NCBI GenBank assembly: GCA_028532985.1
Contig: JANCIK010000013.1
Span: 2,356,001-2,420,000, forward strand
DNA length: 64,000 bases
Source: Stropharia rugosoannulata
Taxonomy: Eukaryota > Basidiomycota > Agaricomycetes > Agaricales > Strophariaceae
Direction of reading: 5' to 3'
A program made the position numbers and the translations under genes. Below, piece after piece: positions 13,200-25,245 of this stretch. The notes beneath the pieces are model-generated. The model was not told the origin of the DNA. It worked only from the letters and a program-made list of their open reading frames with translations, and searched no databases. Each line of letters starts with the position of its first letter. The stretch's first letter is position 1.

Positions 13200-14905
13200 A
13201 TGTCGACGCCTGACGATTTGCCATGGCCTGAGCTTGGCAACGTATCGCGCGGTGCTACTAGAGGAAATCAGGGTCAGAAGGGCGTCCTGGGGCCAGCAGA
13301 TAGAGAAGGCAGATGCGTGCTGCAGTTGCGAGTTCAGCCCGGCGTGCTCGCCGTGCGATTGAACCGCCAGGCGAGCGACTGGTACCGTACGCTCGACAAC
13401 GAAGTCAACCGCGCGCTCAAGATGACGAAAACTTACTGGCGCAAGGCCCGCAGACGCCAGGACTACGACGCCCGCGCGGATCAAGATCACATGGAGCTGC
13501 ACGAATGGCTGCAGCAGCTCAAGGACAAGACCATGTCCCACCTGGAGCTGCTCATGCAGAAGGGCGACATCCAGGGCCCGCCCTATGTTATGCCCGACGA
13601 CATCGAGCTCACCTTCCTCCGAAAATTTATCGAGCGGCAAGCCGCTGGCATCCCGCACAATCCCCGTCTCCGAAACCAAATCGGAGGAGAGTCGTCGTAC
13701 AACCATCGCGACCACTCGAACGACTCGTTCACGCCAGAGCCCTCAGAGCAGAGCTTTCTCGACCAAGCTGGCCGCCCGCTGAACGGTCAGATTCGTGCTT
13801 TTTTCGCGCAAAAGCCGCTGACCAATCCGTCGCACTCTGTTCCAGATGACCCCAATGCCCACCTATCAAGTTCTAGAAATTCGGGTTCGCCTTCTTTCCG
13901 GACCCCGGAAGGTCTTTCTGCAGAGGCTAGTTCATCCAGTAAGATCACCAGCCTTACCAACCTTTCTGCTCTATTTTGCTCAATCGGGAATCTGGACCCT
14001 TCAGAACAAGCACTCCAGGCCGCACGTGCCTCTCTACAACGAGCACAAAAGGATACCCAGGACGCCTTCATGCGCTACACCTCATGTCTTGACATTGAGC
14101 GACAGGCCCGCCAGGCCGTGCAGAGTGCCGAGAAGCGACGCGACGACATCAGTACGTCGTTTACTCATCTCCTCGTGATGCATACTAAAATTGGCAATTT
14201 ACTACTTACAGTGGCCGTCCTCCTCAACCAGAACCAGCTCCCACTGGGTAAGTATGTCTGTAGCGGCTTCCTTGTGCAGGGGTGCTAACGCCAAGTTTGC
14301 AGACACTAGGTCGCGAAAGTCGTCAATATCTGGAGATGATCGACGAAGTCCGCCGAGGTATCCGATGGAGGTATGTTTCATCGTTCCTGCCGTGTAGAAT
14401 CATCAAATATTAAAGAAGCTTCACGGTAGGAGGTCCGTCCTCCAAATGATCCCTTCAACCTGAACACCCGAATGCAAAAAATGGATTGGCCGTCGGACAA
14501 CAGCCAAGCCCTGTACAACAACGACAGCGTCCCTCACATGGAGGTATGTTTTTTGGCCTATGTATAGGAAAAGCGTTGAGCGCGAATGCAGGATGGTTCT
14601 GGGCGGGCCAGAAAACATTCCCGAACATGGGATCAGCATGGTACCCAGCTGCATGGTGCGTTTCAATTGGAATATCCATCGTTTGTGTGTTTTCTCACGA
14701 TGGCGTAGATTCGAACGGGTATCCTTGTGATGTGCCGCCAGTCGGTGCAGACTACATGGAATATCGTTCCGAGAGGGCATACACTGCGCAAGACATGCCA
14801 GGCATGCCACCTCGAAAACGAATGCACCACGCTACCGCTTTGATCCCTGGATTTGACGTAATGAACGGCCCAATGCAAACGCAGAATATGGCCCTGCAGT
14901 CGTGA
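13200..14905 (+). CDS. Uncharacterised coiled-coil/disordered protein
   Basis: I do not recognise a named domain. The ATG at 13200 opens a long exon. Residues about 50-150 are helical and charged (NRQASDWYRTLDNEVNRALK, HMELHEWLQQLKDKTMSHLE). A serine/proline-rich stretch follows, then a helix-forming heptad-like segment (SEQALQAARASLQRAQKDTQ and later IERQARQAVQSAEKRRDD), probably a coiled coil. A 60-nt GTACGT-CAG intron at 14152-14211 is an exact multiple of three without an in-frame stop, so both spliced and retained forms would stay open. Four further exons join in phase (SRKSSISGDDRRSPPRYPME, VRPPNDPFNLNTRMQKMDWP, a short RKHSRTWDQHG exon) to the end MNGPMQTQNMALQS at 14905. The charged, repeat-poor C-terminus is low complexity. 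Possibly a nuclear or scaffold protein, but this is only a guess. Confidence 0.7.
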
Positions 14906-17903
14906 CCGCATGTATAACTTAAATATCACACTCCCTTTTTACGAGTATACCACATGTTTTCTCATGTTTCTCTCCGTGCTCATGTTCTGTACCTCCACGC
15001 TCCCTTGGTAGATGACGGTTTATCTGTTTTGCTATACCTGTATTATTCTAGACACCCCATTAATTAAGTATTAATATGATGATAAAGTAAAGAGCACACG
15101 TCGATTATCTTCTAGCTCGGCAGAAGGATACGATGACCTAGGACAAGCTTTCTAATGTTCTGGGGGACTTGGAACAGGGTAATTATATCCTTACAAATCG
15201 TCACATTTGCCGAGGTAATTACGAACAATATCTACGCTGCCCCAGTGGGACTGGGACGCGCAGCGTGCAACGCGGTACGACCGACTTGCGTGATGCGCCG
15301 CCGCAAAATGGGGACAACCTCGGACGGCTCGTCTCAAGCTGCTAAAGATAGATGCAATATTCAAATACTAACCTGACAGACATAATGTACAACTTATCCG
15401 CACTCCCTGGAACCTGCAATGGCAGGCATCTCACTCGCCGCGATGTGTATGAGTCGCTAACGCATCAGATTGTTAATGTAGCATCGCTCCATCATTTCGG
15501 GACCTCGAAACTACAAAGACATTGGGTAGGGTGCTTGATAGCATGTCACCCTAGGTCATCTTTCAGGGTCGCTTGTTATTTTTGATTAGCTCCCAATGGT
15601 CGGAACCCTTGAGCCGTAGGGCATGGGAAAAAATCAAAATTCCGATGCAAGAATAATTTTAAAACTTGGGACGCAGGATACAGCGATACTTGGAAGGTTT
15701 GCAGTACGGAGTCATAGGAAGGCACTCGAATTTCACTCTGCAATACCCTCCTGTGTATTGTGGGATAAATTTGGATCTCATCAAGCACAGATCAAAGCTT
15801 TTGATGCATCAAGGTTATGTGATTATGATGTGTATATTTAACCTGACATGGCCGCTCCAAAAGGGAAATATGTGGTTCCATCATTATATTAATGGATATA
15901 CCGTAGTAAGTGAATTTCCTGTTCTTTCCCAGCTAGCGATTTGAAGAGAGCTATGAGACCCCCGTCCGGTTTAGAAGCTCCCCAATTGAGATTAATGCGC
16001 TACACAATTAGGTCTTTACTTTATGAGCCTCAGGCTCAGAAATGGAGCAGACAACCCATGTCTAGTGCGAGAAAACATACCCATGTTCGCACTTGCGAAG
16101 CAATCTGGAGAGTAATGCTCATTGAGTCAGCACAGGTCACCAGTCCTGCGCGTAGAACAAACATAGAACATTGCAGAATATGATGATCGCCTTTATCGAA
16201 CCGAGATAGCGAACCATCCGCGACCCTATCGCGTTTTGATCTCAGAACTGCTCGAACCTGCTCATCTAAAACCAACGTGTACGTACACACACATTTCCTC
16301 TTAATTCTTTTTGAAAATCTGCAATATTTTTCAGGATTTCATAAAATATTCCGGATCGAGGGCTAGCAGAATCGTCGGGTTTAGCTTCTCACCTTCGCCA
16401 CCTTTCAACGGGATCCACTGCCAGCTATAGGAATGGCATGTTCAGAGAAAGTTATATGTTTTTTTCTTTCTGGTGCCATGACATCACCTGTGGGTGTTGT
16501 GGGCGTTAATCGCTATTTAGAGTAGTCACCAGCCCTTGTTTAACCTCTTAGAATACGTTCTTCAGTTGTTGAAGTTCCAACATGCTTCCGAGCTGCCTAC
16601 GGCGCATCATCTTCAGGGTATCTTGGCATGGGCTCAGCCGAAGCGGCATAAAGTACGGAGCTCAAATAATATGTTAAGAAGCCCTGCCACATTTGTTACA
16701 AGTACCGGAGGCGGGGTGGAATGCCATCTTAACCTGCCTCTGGGGCAGAGGGATCGATTGTAAGGTGACTAGGATCTCCCATGAGAGAACTATATGTGGC
16801 AGCCCGTGACGTTCTTCCTGAATCATCTGACAGGATAATGCAAATGATTTGTGTTCCCAGTCGCAGCCTATTTTCAAGAGCGCAATTATGTAAAGACCGT
16901 TGAATGCCCGAGGTATAAAAAGTCCATGTCTCCTGGGCCAATCTATTTGATTTTGCATTTCTGTGAGACAAGTTAATGGGCGATAATGTGACCTCGCTTA
17001 CAACCTTGCGTGAGACGACATATTCAAAAGATTATTATGCTTACACATTATTGCCTACAGTGGCAAGTCACGTCCTCACTGAGTAAGTAGAGAGAGAGGT
17101 ATGTATAATGTGTTTTATTCTCTAACGCGTTGGAGCGTACATTTCTCACCATTATCTCGGCGTTAGGTGTGGGGTCCATTGACCGCATCATTAGAAATCT
17201 GGATTCTGAGCTCGAGCAAGAGATTCATCATACTTTGACAATAGGGTGACCGCGGCGCTTCGTAAATCGACTATATATTATTGTATCGGATTTCTCGCGC
17301 GCAGATAATCACCCTGGTCCGCCAGCGAAGACAGTAAAGCAGCACTCCCAAGGTCGACTCTAAATATCCGTCTCACACAGGCATTTCATACCAATTACGT
17401 GTCCGCAGAAGAATTTCACTTGTCAGTTGACCTGAAAATCAGCTATAAATCCTTATCCAACACACTGTGGGTATCCGGACCCAATCTTTTGCTGTATTAT
17501 TGCCGAAAAGAACTGAGCAAAGGTCGCGCCTGTTTCTATCTTCCATTCTTTTAGAAGCTAACGTGGGAAGGTATTTTGCTGAATAAATTCCCTCCGGAAG
17601 TCGGCGGGTGGTGTGCTGAGGCGCAGTCACAAAGGACCTTCATCAGTGGAGGGTTAACGTATATATACTTTTCCTGTATCAGATAAGAACCTTAAGCCTG
17701 TGAAGAAAGCCAATCTCATGGCTGCGCTCAATATGTCAATTTAAGGCGTTGTCAACCCAATGTTAGGATAAACGACATGTTCGACGATGTCAAGGACCAC
17801 ACTGACAGGGGGTCCGTATACTAGCTAAGCTGTCTTTGGTACAATAATAAAAACTATTATTTAGTGCTGATGCGATAGATGACTATGACAAAAAGAATAC
17901 CAG
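14906..17903. other. 3-kb gene-poor region
   Basis: AT-rich DNA between the coiled-coil gene and the tRNA. All frames are short, interrupted and without domains, and I found no clear long terminal repeat, inverted repeat or tandem array by eye. It may hold decayed repeats that cannot be recognised without a library. Confidence 0.5.
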
Positions 17904-18027
17904 TGCTCCATGGCCCAGCTGGTTAAGGCGTCCGACTGTTACAAGCATGTTTCTCCATGAGCCCATGCGATGTTAATTACACATTGTGCACATCGGGAGA
18001 TCGAGAGTTCGATCCTTTCTGGAGCAG
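17904..18027 (+). tRNA. tRNA-Asn (GTT) with a 50-nt intron
   Basis: The acceptor arms TGCTCCA (17904-17910) and TGGAGCA (18020-18026) pair perfectly, followed by discriminator G. The D arm is GCC...GGC with AGCTGGTTAA in the loop (A box). The anticodon stem TCCGA (17931-17935) pairs with TCGGG (17993-17997, one G-T wobble). The loop reads C-T-GTT-A, so the anticodon at 17938-17940 is GTT (Asn). The T arm GAGAG-TTCGATC-CTTTC is an intact B box. About 50 nt (17942-17991) interrupt the anticodon loop one base after the anticodon, the canonical tRNA-intron site. The mature body closely resembles fungal cytosolic tRNA-Asn. Confidence 0.88.
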
Positions 18028-18903
18028 AAGTAGTATGTACTTCCTTTTTGGCGCAAGATTTTTGAATGGCCTGCTCAGTTCCAACTTCCAACTTCCAATA
18101 AGATTCTAAATTTAACAAATTTCAAGTCAAGTTGCCTGCAGCTTTATGTATGTACCAGTGTCATTTGTGTTATGCTTATCTTTCCTGATGTCCATGGTCA
18201 CCCAAGCTCTCAGGGTTCCTATAAAGAAAAAACCCTAGGCAACAGAGAATATTTGAACTTGCATAGCTTTCATGGGCGCTTGAACGGAGAAACCGTAACA
18301 ACCATCCAGATGAAACCCTACTATTAATAGTACCTGTGCAGCGGCACGAGTTATTCATAGAAATAAATAGCCTTCGGGTTAGACGTCCATCTTCGTCTCC
18401 CACCTTAAAAATAATAATTTAGTTTATTTTAGATTGCTTCTTATCGTCGGTAGTCCTCGCCGGTGGGGCGAAGAAGTATGCATGTAGAATTGAAACGTGG
18501 CTGCTTACAGCGATAAAACACAACAGAATGAATGTGAACCGATGTCAACTCTTAACAACCCGCCACCTGGTAGAATATATTATTTGAACCCCAGCTGACA
18601 GAGGCACGGTGACACCAGGAGCCAAAACACATCGAGCATATCTCCTTTACGCCGCTCGGCAGTACACTCTCGCAGAGGCGCTGCCCGAGATGATTTAACA
18701 GACATGACAGAGTCAGGACAGTCAGCCTTTCAGATGATTTCAGAGTGCCAGTTGAATCCTTTACTTTACAGATTAGATGAGTGAAGATGTAGAGTATCAT
18801 TGAACAAGTATAAAGGACAATACATAGCTCGAATGCAATGATCAAACACGAGTGAAAAAGAGCAGGGTATAAACAGTGATATGTAGAATTGATTATAAGT
18901 GTT
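18028..18903. other. Intergenic region downstream of SET1
   Basis: About 880 nt between the tRNA gene and the SET1 stop codon. It probably includes the SET1 3' untranslated region on the minus strand and the tRNA terminator region. No coding frame with a recognisable domain was seen. Confidence 0.5.
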
Positions 18904-21900
18904 CTAGTTCAAGAATCCTCGGCACTTGGCAGAGCCACAAAGGCAAGGGATTTTGTCCTGCTCGAATGGGAAGTGGTAATCTGTGAAGAACGTCATCAGT
19001 ACACGGCGGATGCAAACAGAGATCCTAAGACGGGCTTACCGTAGGTGATTTCATCACCCAGCTCAATGTCTTGCTTGGCATAAATGACGATCTTTTTCTC
19101 TCCACTAATTGTAATGATCTTCGCTGTACAATTGGGATCACAAGAGTGATTGATAAGGCGCCTGAGTGATGTGCGTGATGAGTAAAGGGACGAGTGACCA
19201 GAAGAATATTGAATACGTACCCAAGGTTCCCCTTCTTTGTTGCATCCACCACAAGATCTTCGTCAATGCGGAACAGATAACTGCTACCGATACCTTGACG
19301 CTCATATGCCTTCTCGCGTTTGTCGGCTACTTGGGCCCGGATCACCTCACCGACATACTCTATCACCATCTCTCCCCGTGAAATCTTCTCCATGGCATAC
19401 AGACCCCAGTCGTGGATGGGAGACCTAGCAAAGCGCAAGTGCTTCTTCCGCGTCTGCAGCTGGTTGAACTTAAACGTCAACTCGTTCGCCGCGTTCTCGC
19501 CCTTAGATAGGGCAACAGCGCGCTGGACTTGATTGATCTCCTCCAGGCCTTGTGCGCGGCGACGAGCATTGGCACGGTTGGATCGTGAGGACGTTACATG
19601 CTGTACCGGCGCTTCGTCCACAACAGGAGGCGCAGCACCTGCCGTCGCGGCGCGTGCCTGATACTGCGCGACGTAGGCTGCCTTTTCGGCATGTGTAATC
19701 TTGTAGTAGCCTTCAGTTCTTGCGCTACCAGTGAGATGTTTTCGGAAGGTCGGTATGTCAGAGGTTGACGGCGGCGGGGAAGGTTTATCCTCTTCGGGAA
19801 CATCCCCAGACAGAGCAAGTTTCATGAAATATAGATCTTCATCGTCATCACATAGCCCAATGGCCAGAGGATCTGGAGGGGGCGAGGGAGGGGGCGGAGT
19901 AACGGGCCGTTTCTTCCGCTTGGGCGGTACAACAGCGACGGGTGAGGGTGAACGAGATGGCGACGCAGAAGATCCATTGAGCACAGAGTCCAGACGCAGC
20001 TGGGTGACCGTGGGCGACTCGTACGTTTCTGAATCCGGGATTACGATCTCCTCGACTGTATCTGCCTTGGAGCGTTTCTTCGCCTTGGACTTTTTGGACG
20101 TTTGCTTGCCCTTGGTAGTCGTCGGCTTTTCCTGAACCTTTGACTTCTTCTTGACAGGTTCGTCTTCCTCGTCTCGGTCTTCAGATACTGCACGTTTGCG
20201 CGCCAGTTCAGCGGTAAGAGCAGCCACCCGAGCGGCATCTTCTTCGTCTTCGTCCTCAGACTCAATGTCGTCGTCCTCAATGACTCTGCGTGACTTCTGC
20301 ACGGGTACCAGCTCTGTCTTGCGCTTCTTCTTAGGCCTTTCCAATTCTTCCTCTTCCTCTTCCTCCTCTTCCTCCTCAGCCGCCTGCTGTACGATCATTG
20401 GTTCCTCCTTCTCCTCCTCCGGCTCTTCCTTCTCTACCTCTTCTACCTCTTGCACTGGCACATGCTTCTTCTTGAAAGTCAGCCCTTTCAGACCCCTCTT
20501 CTCCCGCTCCATAGGTTTAGCTGCTTCTGTCAGCGCGCTCGCTCCCTTGTGACGCTGTTCAATAAGAACCTTGTTCAAGTTCTGCCCCACAAGACGGTCC
20601 ATGATGTCTTTGCCGATGACTGCGCGCAGTTCCCTGAGGATTATAGTCTGCGCAGCTTTGACAAGCTCATCCTCGTCCCAGTGCGTCTTCTCCACAACAG
20701 GCTCATATACAGGAGGAGAATGGACAGTGAGGGTCACGGACTGAAATCCGAGTTGCTTCGTTCCAAGGAGGGCCGTGGCTCTGTGCGCCACGCCGGCTTT
20801 GGGGAAGGTAATATAAAGACCAGTGTGATCGCGTAGGACCTGCGCAAGATCGTCTTATGCATGAGTATAAGATAATAACGAAAAAGGCCACAGGCAATGA
20901 CACACTTTATCAACGACAAAACCATCAAAAAACGCGCGCACATCGTCGTCTCGCACAGAAGCCACCCACTGGGCCCCGCCCTCTATCTTGACATGATCAT
21001 TCCCGTTCTGTGCCAGCAGGCGCACGACCTCCTGATGCTCCTTCTGCCGATCCTCCACCGACTTTCCAGAGCCGGTTGCGACGGCACTGCGACCGAGTGC
21101 TGGCGATGGCGAACGCGACATGTTCATAGGCGACGCCTCGTATGCGTTGTACTTGGCCAATGGCCGACCCCGCGCTGCGCCCATGCCACCACCACTGCCC
21201 GCCATCCCCATGACGCCCCTCTGCGGTCCACGCAGTCGCTGGTATGCGTCCGGCCGCGTCCTAGCCAGCGAATGGACCGGGGGCTGCTCCTGCGCCTTGA
21301 CCACCTCGGACGACGGCTTCGGCGGTAGCGTGCTCGGGAGAGTGCTGGGCCGTAGAGAAGAGGGCTGCGGCTGCTTCGATGGCGGATGAAGATGACTCGG
21401 GTGCATGGAACTGCCCTTTGGGGGCATGGGACTGCCGCCGTACGGCGTGCTAGACGACGCATCTCGAGCGCTACCCGCTGGCGTAGCACCCAGACTAGGA
21501 ACTGCTGACCTAGGCAGGGGCGCCCCGCGCTTCTTCTCTTCCCGCTCCCGCTTCTTTCGATCCTCAAGTTCCTTCAGCGTTGCTTTCAGTTTCGTGCCCT
21601 CTCCGTCAAACACCACACGCCACTCCTCCTGCCCCTGAACGTTGATGTTTATCCCCATCGACCGCAGCAGGCCACCCTTGCGCAGATGCTCCTTCTCCAC
21701 ACATCGTTTGGCCTCCTCGTGCGTGCCAAATTTGATCGCTAGAACGCCTAGTGCCGATCCGTTCTCCTTGTCGATCTGCGGCTCAAAGGACACGAGCTGT
21801 CCGTACTCGCCAAAGGTACGCCGCAGGGCAGCTGTCGGAGTTAGAGGTGAGATTCCAGTAATTAGTATGGATGTGGGCGGAGGTGGACCGGTCGAGTTTT

Positions 21901-23925
21901 CGTCGTACTGCAGGCCAATGATCAGCAATTTAATATAAGGTGTAGGATAAAAATAGGTAGACAAGAGAGATGGTGTGCCAAATAAGCTACGCGTCAACGG
22001 CATACGAGCAGAGTCATACTGAAATAGGAAAAGAAACCGAAACAGGTATACGCACCTGATATTTAACCACAACAAAGTCTGTTCGCCCTGTTCTCACTAA
22101 GGGAGGTCGCCGCACGTCCTTATCCTTCCTCGGGTCACGAAGAACCGGCGGCTCTTCCTTGAGTCCATCCGCCTCATCCACCATGTCAAGAATCTCGCCT
22201 TCCATTCTATACAATAGCTCCTTTCCCTTGCCTTTCCCTCGTATTCGCTCTTGCAGGACAGCCGGACTACTATGCTTACGCACATGCTCGATTAATTGCC
22301 GATAATACGCTCCTGGTCGAGTTTGTGGATAAAATAATGGTGGAGGATATGCAGGCGCTGATGATGCATTCGCGGTAGGGTCTAACGCAGGATCATAAAG
22401 AACTTTAAAAGTACGCTGCTGTGAGAACTCTGATGCAGGTGGGGGCCATGTTGGGCGAGGCGGTGGAGTTGGTAGTCGAGGTGGTGGTGGTGGCGGCGGT
22501 GGCGGGGAAGCTGCCCTTGTAGGTGGCGGCCGTTTGGGCTCTGGTTGTCTGTATCGAGCTGGAGAATCTCGCGAGTCCGAACGCGACTTCCATGAGAGAG
22601 GTGATGAAGGCCGCCGAGGAAGCGAAAGATCTCTTAGTGGAGATAAAGGTCGATGTGATGATTGAGGAGGTGGAGACCGTCGTCGAGACTGTGACGATGA
22701 TTCTACTGCATGCTGACGTGGAATAAAATCTGATGATGATGCTAGCGGTAATGGAGGCAGTGGGTTTGCTGATACAGGTGAAGGTGACGGGGCCGCAGGT
22801 TTTTGAGCCGGTTCAGACTTTATTGAGAAATGTGATGACGGTGGCGGAGGCGACGGAGGATGGGATTGACTTGGAGGCGGAGGCGGAGGTTGAGGTGGTA
22901 AAATATTAGCCCTTGGAGTATTTGGTTTTTCGGGTGGAGGGGGAGGTTGCGTTAACGGCTGCGGTGGTTGGTTCGAAGGTGGTGGTGGCGGCGGCGGCGG
23001 GGGAGGCTGAGTCGAAGGTGGCGGAAGTTGTGATGGTGGTGGTGGAGGCGGTATTGAGGGTGGTTGAGTCGAAGGTGGAGGAGGAGGTGCTATTGGAGAA
23101 TCTGGATGTTTTATTGAAGGAGGAGGGGGTGGTGGAGGTGGTGGAGGCTGGGTCGTCGGTGGTGGTGGCGGCGGAGGTTGACTTGACGGCGGCGGTGGTG
23201 GTGGTGGTGGTGGTTGTGCTTCCGGAGGTGGTGGTGGTGGTGGTGGTTGTGCTTCCGGGGGTGGTGGTGGCGGCGGGGGTTCGTTAGGTGGTGGAGGATC
23301 TTTAGCAAGAACTACCCGTTGTTGTATTGCGATATGTACAGACGGTCTGTCATGTTTAAGTTCGCCTTCATGTGAATTCGACGCGGTTGATGTCAATGTC
23401 GACGCTGCGCTCGTCGACGCCGTGTTTAGCTCACTGTTTGGTTCCCATGAGGAACCTTGGGGCTGCGTTCCCCGGGTCTGGTCACAAGAAAAAAGGGCGC
23501 TAATTAGTGATCAAGCTTTCAATTACAATTAAACGCCAACTTGCCACTCCAACCTCCGGTTTTTTGCCTTTTATCGAGATTGGATGTCGATTGCTCTGCA
23601 ATGCATGCGTACTCAGGCCATTTGGGGCGGTCGCGCTGCTGTGGCCGTTGTACAACTGTTTTGGACCAGGCGGTGGTGGTCTCGCATGATTGCTCGCCAA
23701 GAGACTGCGGGGTCCTGTCGGCGGCGTTGCACCTATCCTGCTGCCCACATGTGGCCCTGGAGCTGCATTGGGCCCAGGCGGACGTGGAAGATGTAGATGC
23801 GATTGAGACTGCTTGGTCAAATTGTGACTACTCGTCGACGAAGATGACGACGAAGCGTGGTTTGACGAGCCAGCCTGTGTACCCAGCAAGGCCCGCGGTC
23901 CTGTAGGAGGAGCCTTGCCCGACAT
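18904..23925 (-). CDS. SET1: Histone H3 lysine-4 methyltransferase SET1 (COMPASS)
   Basis: Catalytic subunit of COMPASS, which methylates histone H3 K4 at active genes. The start [15 protein letters not shown] is at 23925; a second box, [10 protein letters not shown], follows. After an intron near 23400-23580 comes an extraordinary poly-proline tract (about 22840-23300) and a Ser/Pro/Arg-rich stretch. The fungal Set1 RRM starts after [20 protein letters not shown]. Further on are an acidic run of about eleven glutamates (near 20350), basic nuclear-localisation-like patches, and the n-SET region with a WIN-like [11 protein letters not shown]. The SET domain begins [19 protein letters not shown], has [30 protein letters not shown], then after an intron [13 protein letters not shown] (cofactor-binding NHSC), and ends with the post-[16 protein letters not shown] at 18904. 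The key catalytic and zinc cysteines are present. The intron/exon pattern between 21910 and 22060 is uncertain: either one 140-nt intron or a short intron plus extra exon. Estimated length is about 1600 residues. Confidence 0.95.
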
Positions 23926-25245
23926 ATGCCGTCCCTTGCTCTACTACAAGACAGGAGTCCGTCGAAAATGGCTGAATGGATGAAAAGAAGAGGCAAGCAA
24001 GCTGAGGCGCGCGTGGCAGCGAAGGCCAAACAACGGCCACCAAACAACTCTCACCATTACCACCACCATCTCCGAACCATTTATCAACATCATTCACCAA
24101 TAAACCCCCTTCAACCGCTCTAAAATTGCCTACCATGCAGGATGTGTGATTTTTTGCGGTTTCATGGTAGATTTTTTTCCGCGATAGTTGGATCTGGCGC
24201 CTGTTGTTGACCACCTAGGCTCGCCTTCTGCCAACATTCTGGTATTCTCCCAGGGAGCATCATGTCGCGTGGGACCAATCATCACGAAAAACAGTAGATA
24301 TATGCGGTCAGGCTGGCGCACTATCGGCTTCATCTGGACCTACTGTGCGAAAGGTGTGCTTGGGAAAATTAGAGCGGGAAACAACATCCTCCGAGCTGAC
24401 CTTCAGGTCGTCCTCATAGCATTCATATCCTCATCAACATCACTTGTTCACGCAAACCATTCATAACGTTGGATTCACGGCATTGCACATTTCTTCGCGC
24501 ATATACGGCCTTCTTCTGCTGAGAAAGGGCAACACCGCTGTATAGTGATAGGAATGAAGATTCGAGGGACTCAAAGCGACAGAGACACCAGGTAGGTTCC
24601 GAAAGTTATGCGAGAAGCTTAGCATAGTGCCCCCTAGTGCCGGTTCCTAGGTGCGAGTTCGGTTCATCCGGGATCAACAATGAAAAGAAAGCAAGGGGAC
24701 GGTGAGCTAATTCAAAGCTGATGCTGAAGGCGACCACGGTAGAAAGATTGGGTTTGCAACATCGTAAGCATCAACATGAAGCTAAAGGGCAGTATGAGAG
24801 GCAAAGAGGATAAAGTCTGCATTGACAACGAAGAGTACGGCTTCATGGGGAAGTTACGAATAGTGCATGATGAATTCCGCCAATGAACAAAATGCTGTGT
24901 CAATCCTTTATTTTCCGCGGACTTTAAACGACATACCAGACGATTTTAGATCTCCATAGATGACACAGCAAAGGTATGAATACAGCTACATACAAGATAT
25001 TTCTAAACGGTTATCAGCTCGCTTATATGCACTGTCGACTCGTCGAGTTCTTCAATAATAGATGTCCTACATACACCGTATCCCGACAACGATCCCAGTG
25101 CAAATACAAGTTTCCATTATTACACTAGCAAATCGACCCATCCCTGTGCGTTTCCGTTGTCGTTGTCATCTCAATGAAAATAGGAGGTGACTACAGCATG
25201 AACAGTTGCACGCGACATGTAAAATACAAAGAACATACCGTGACT
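23926..25245. other. Intergenic region, SET1 promoter side
   Basis: About 1.3 kb holding the SET1 promoter and the 3' side of the membrane-protein gene. A CAT/CAC-rich stretch lies at about 24050-24100. I see no credible gene, RNA or repeat structure. Confidence 0.5.

Noticed and set aside
21124..21567. Open frame of 147 residues on the minus strand
   Set aside because: It is an arginine-rich shadow of the SET1 exon in another frame.
22913..23287. Valine/glutamate-rich frame on the plus strand
   Set aside because: It is the complement of the SET1 poly-proline repeat, so its regularity comes from the repeat.
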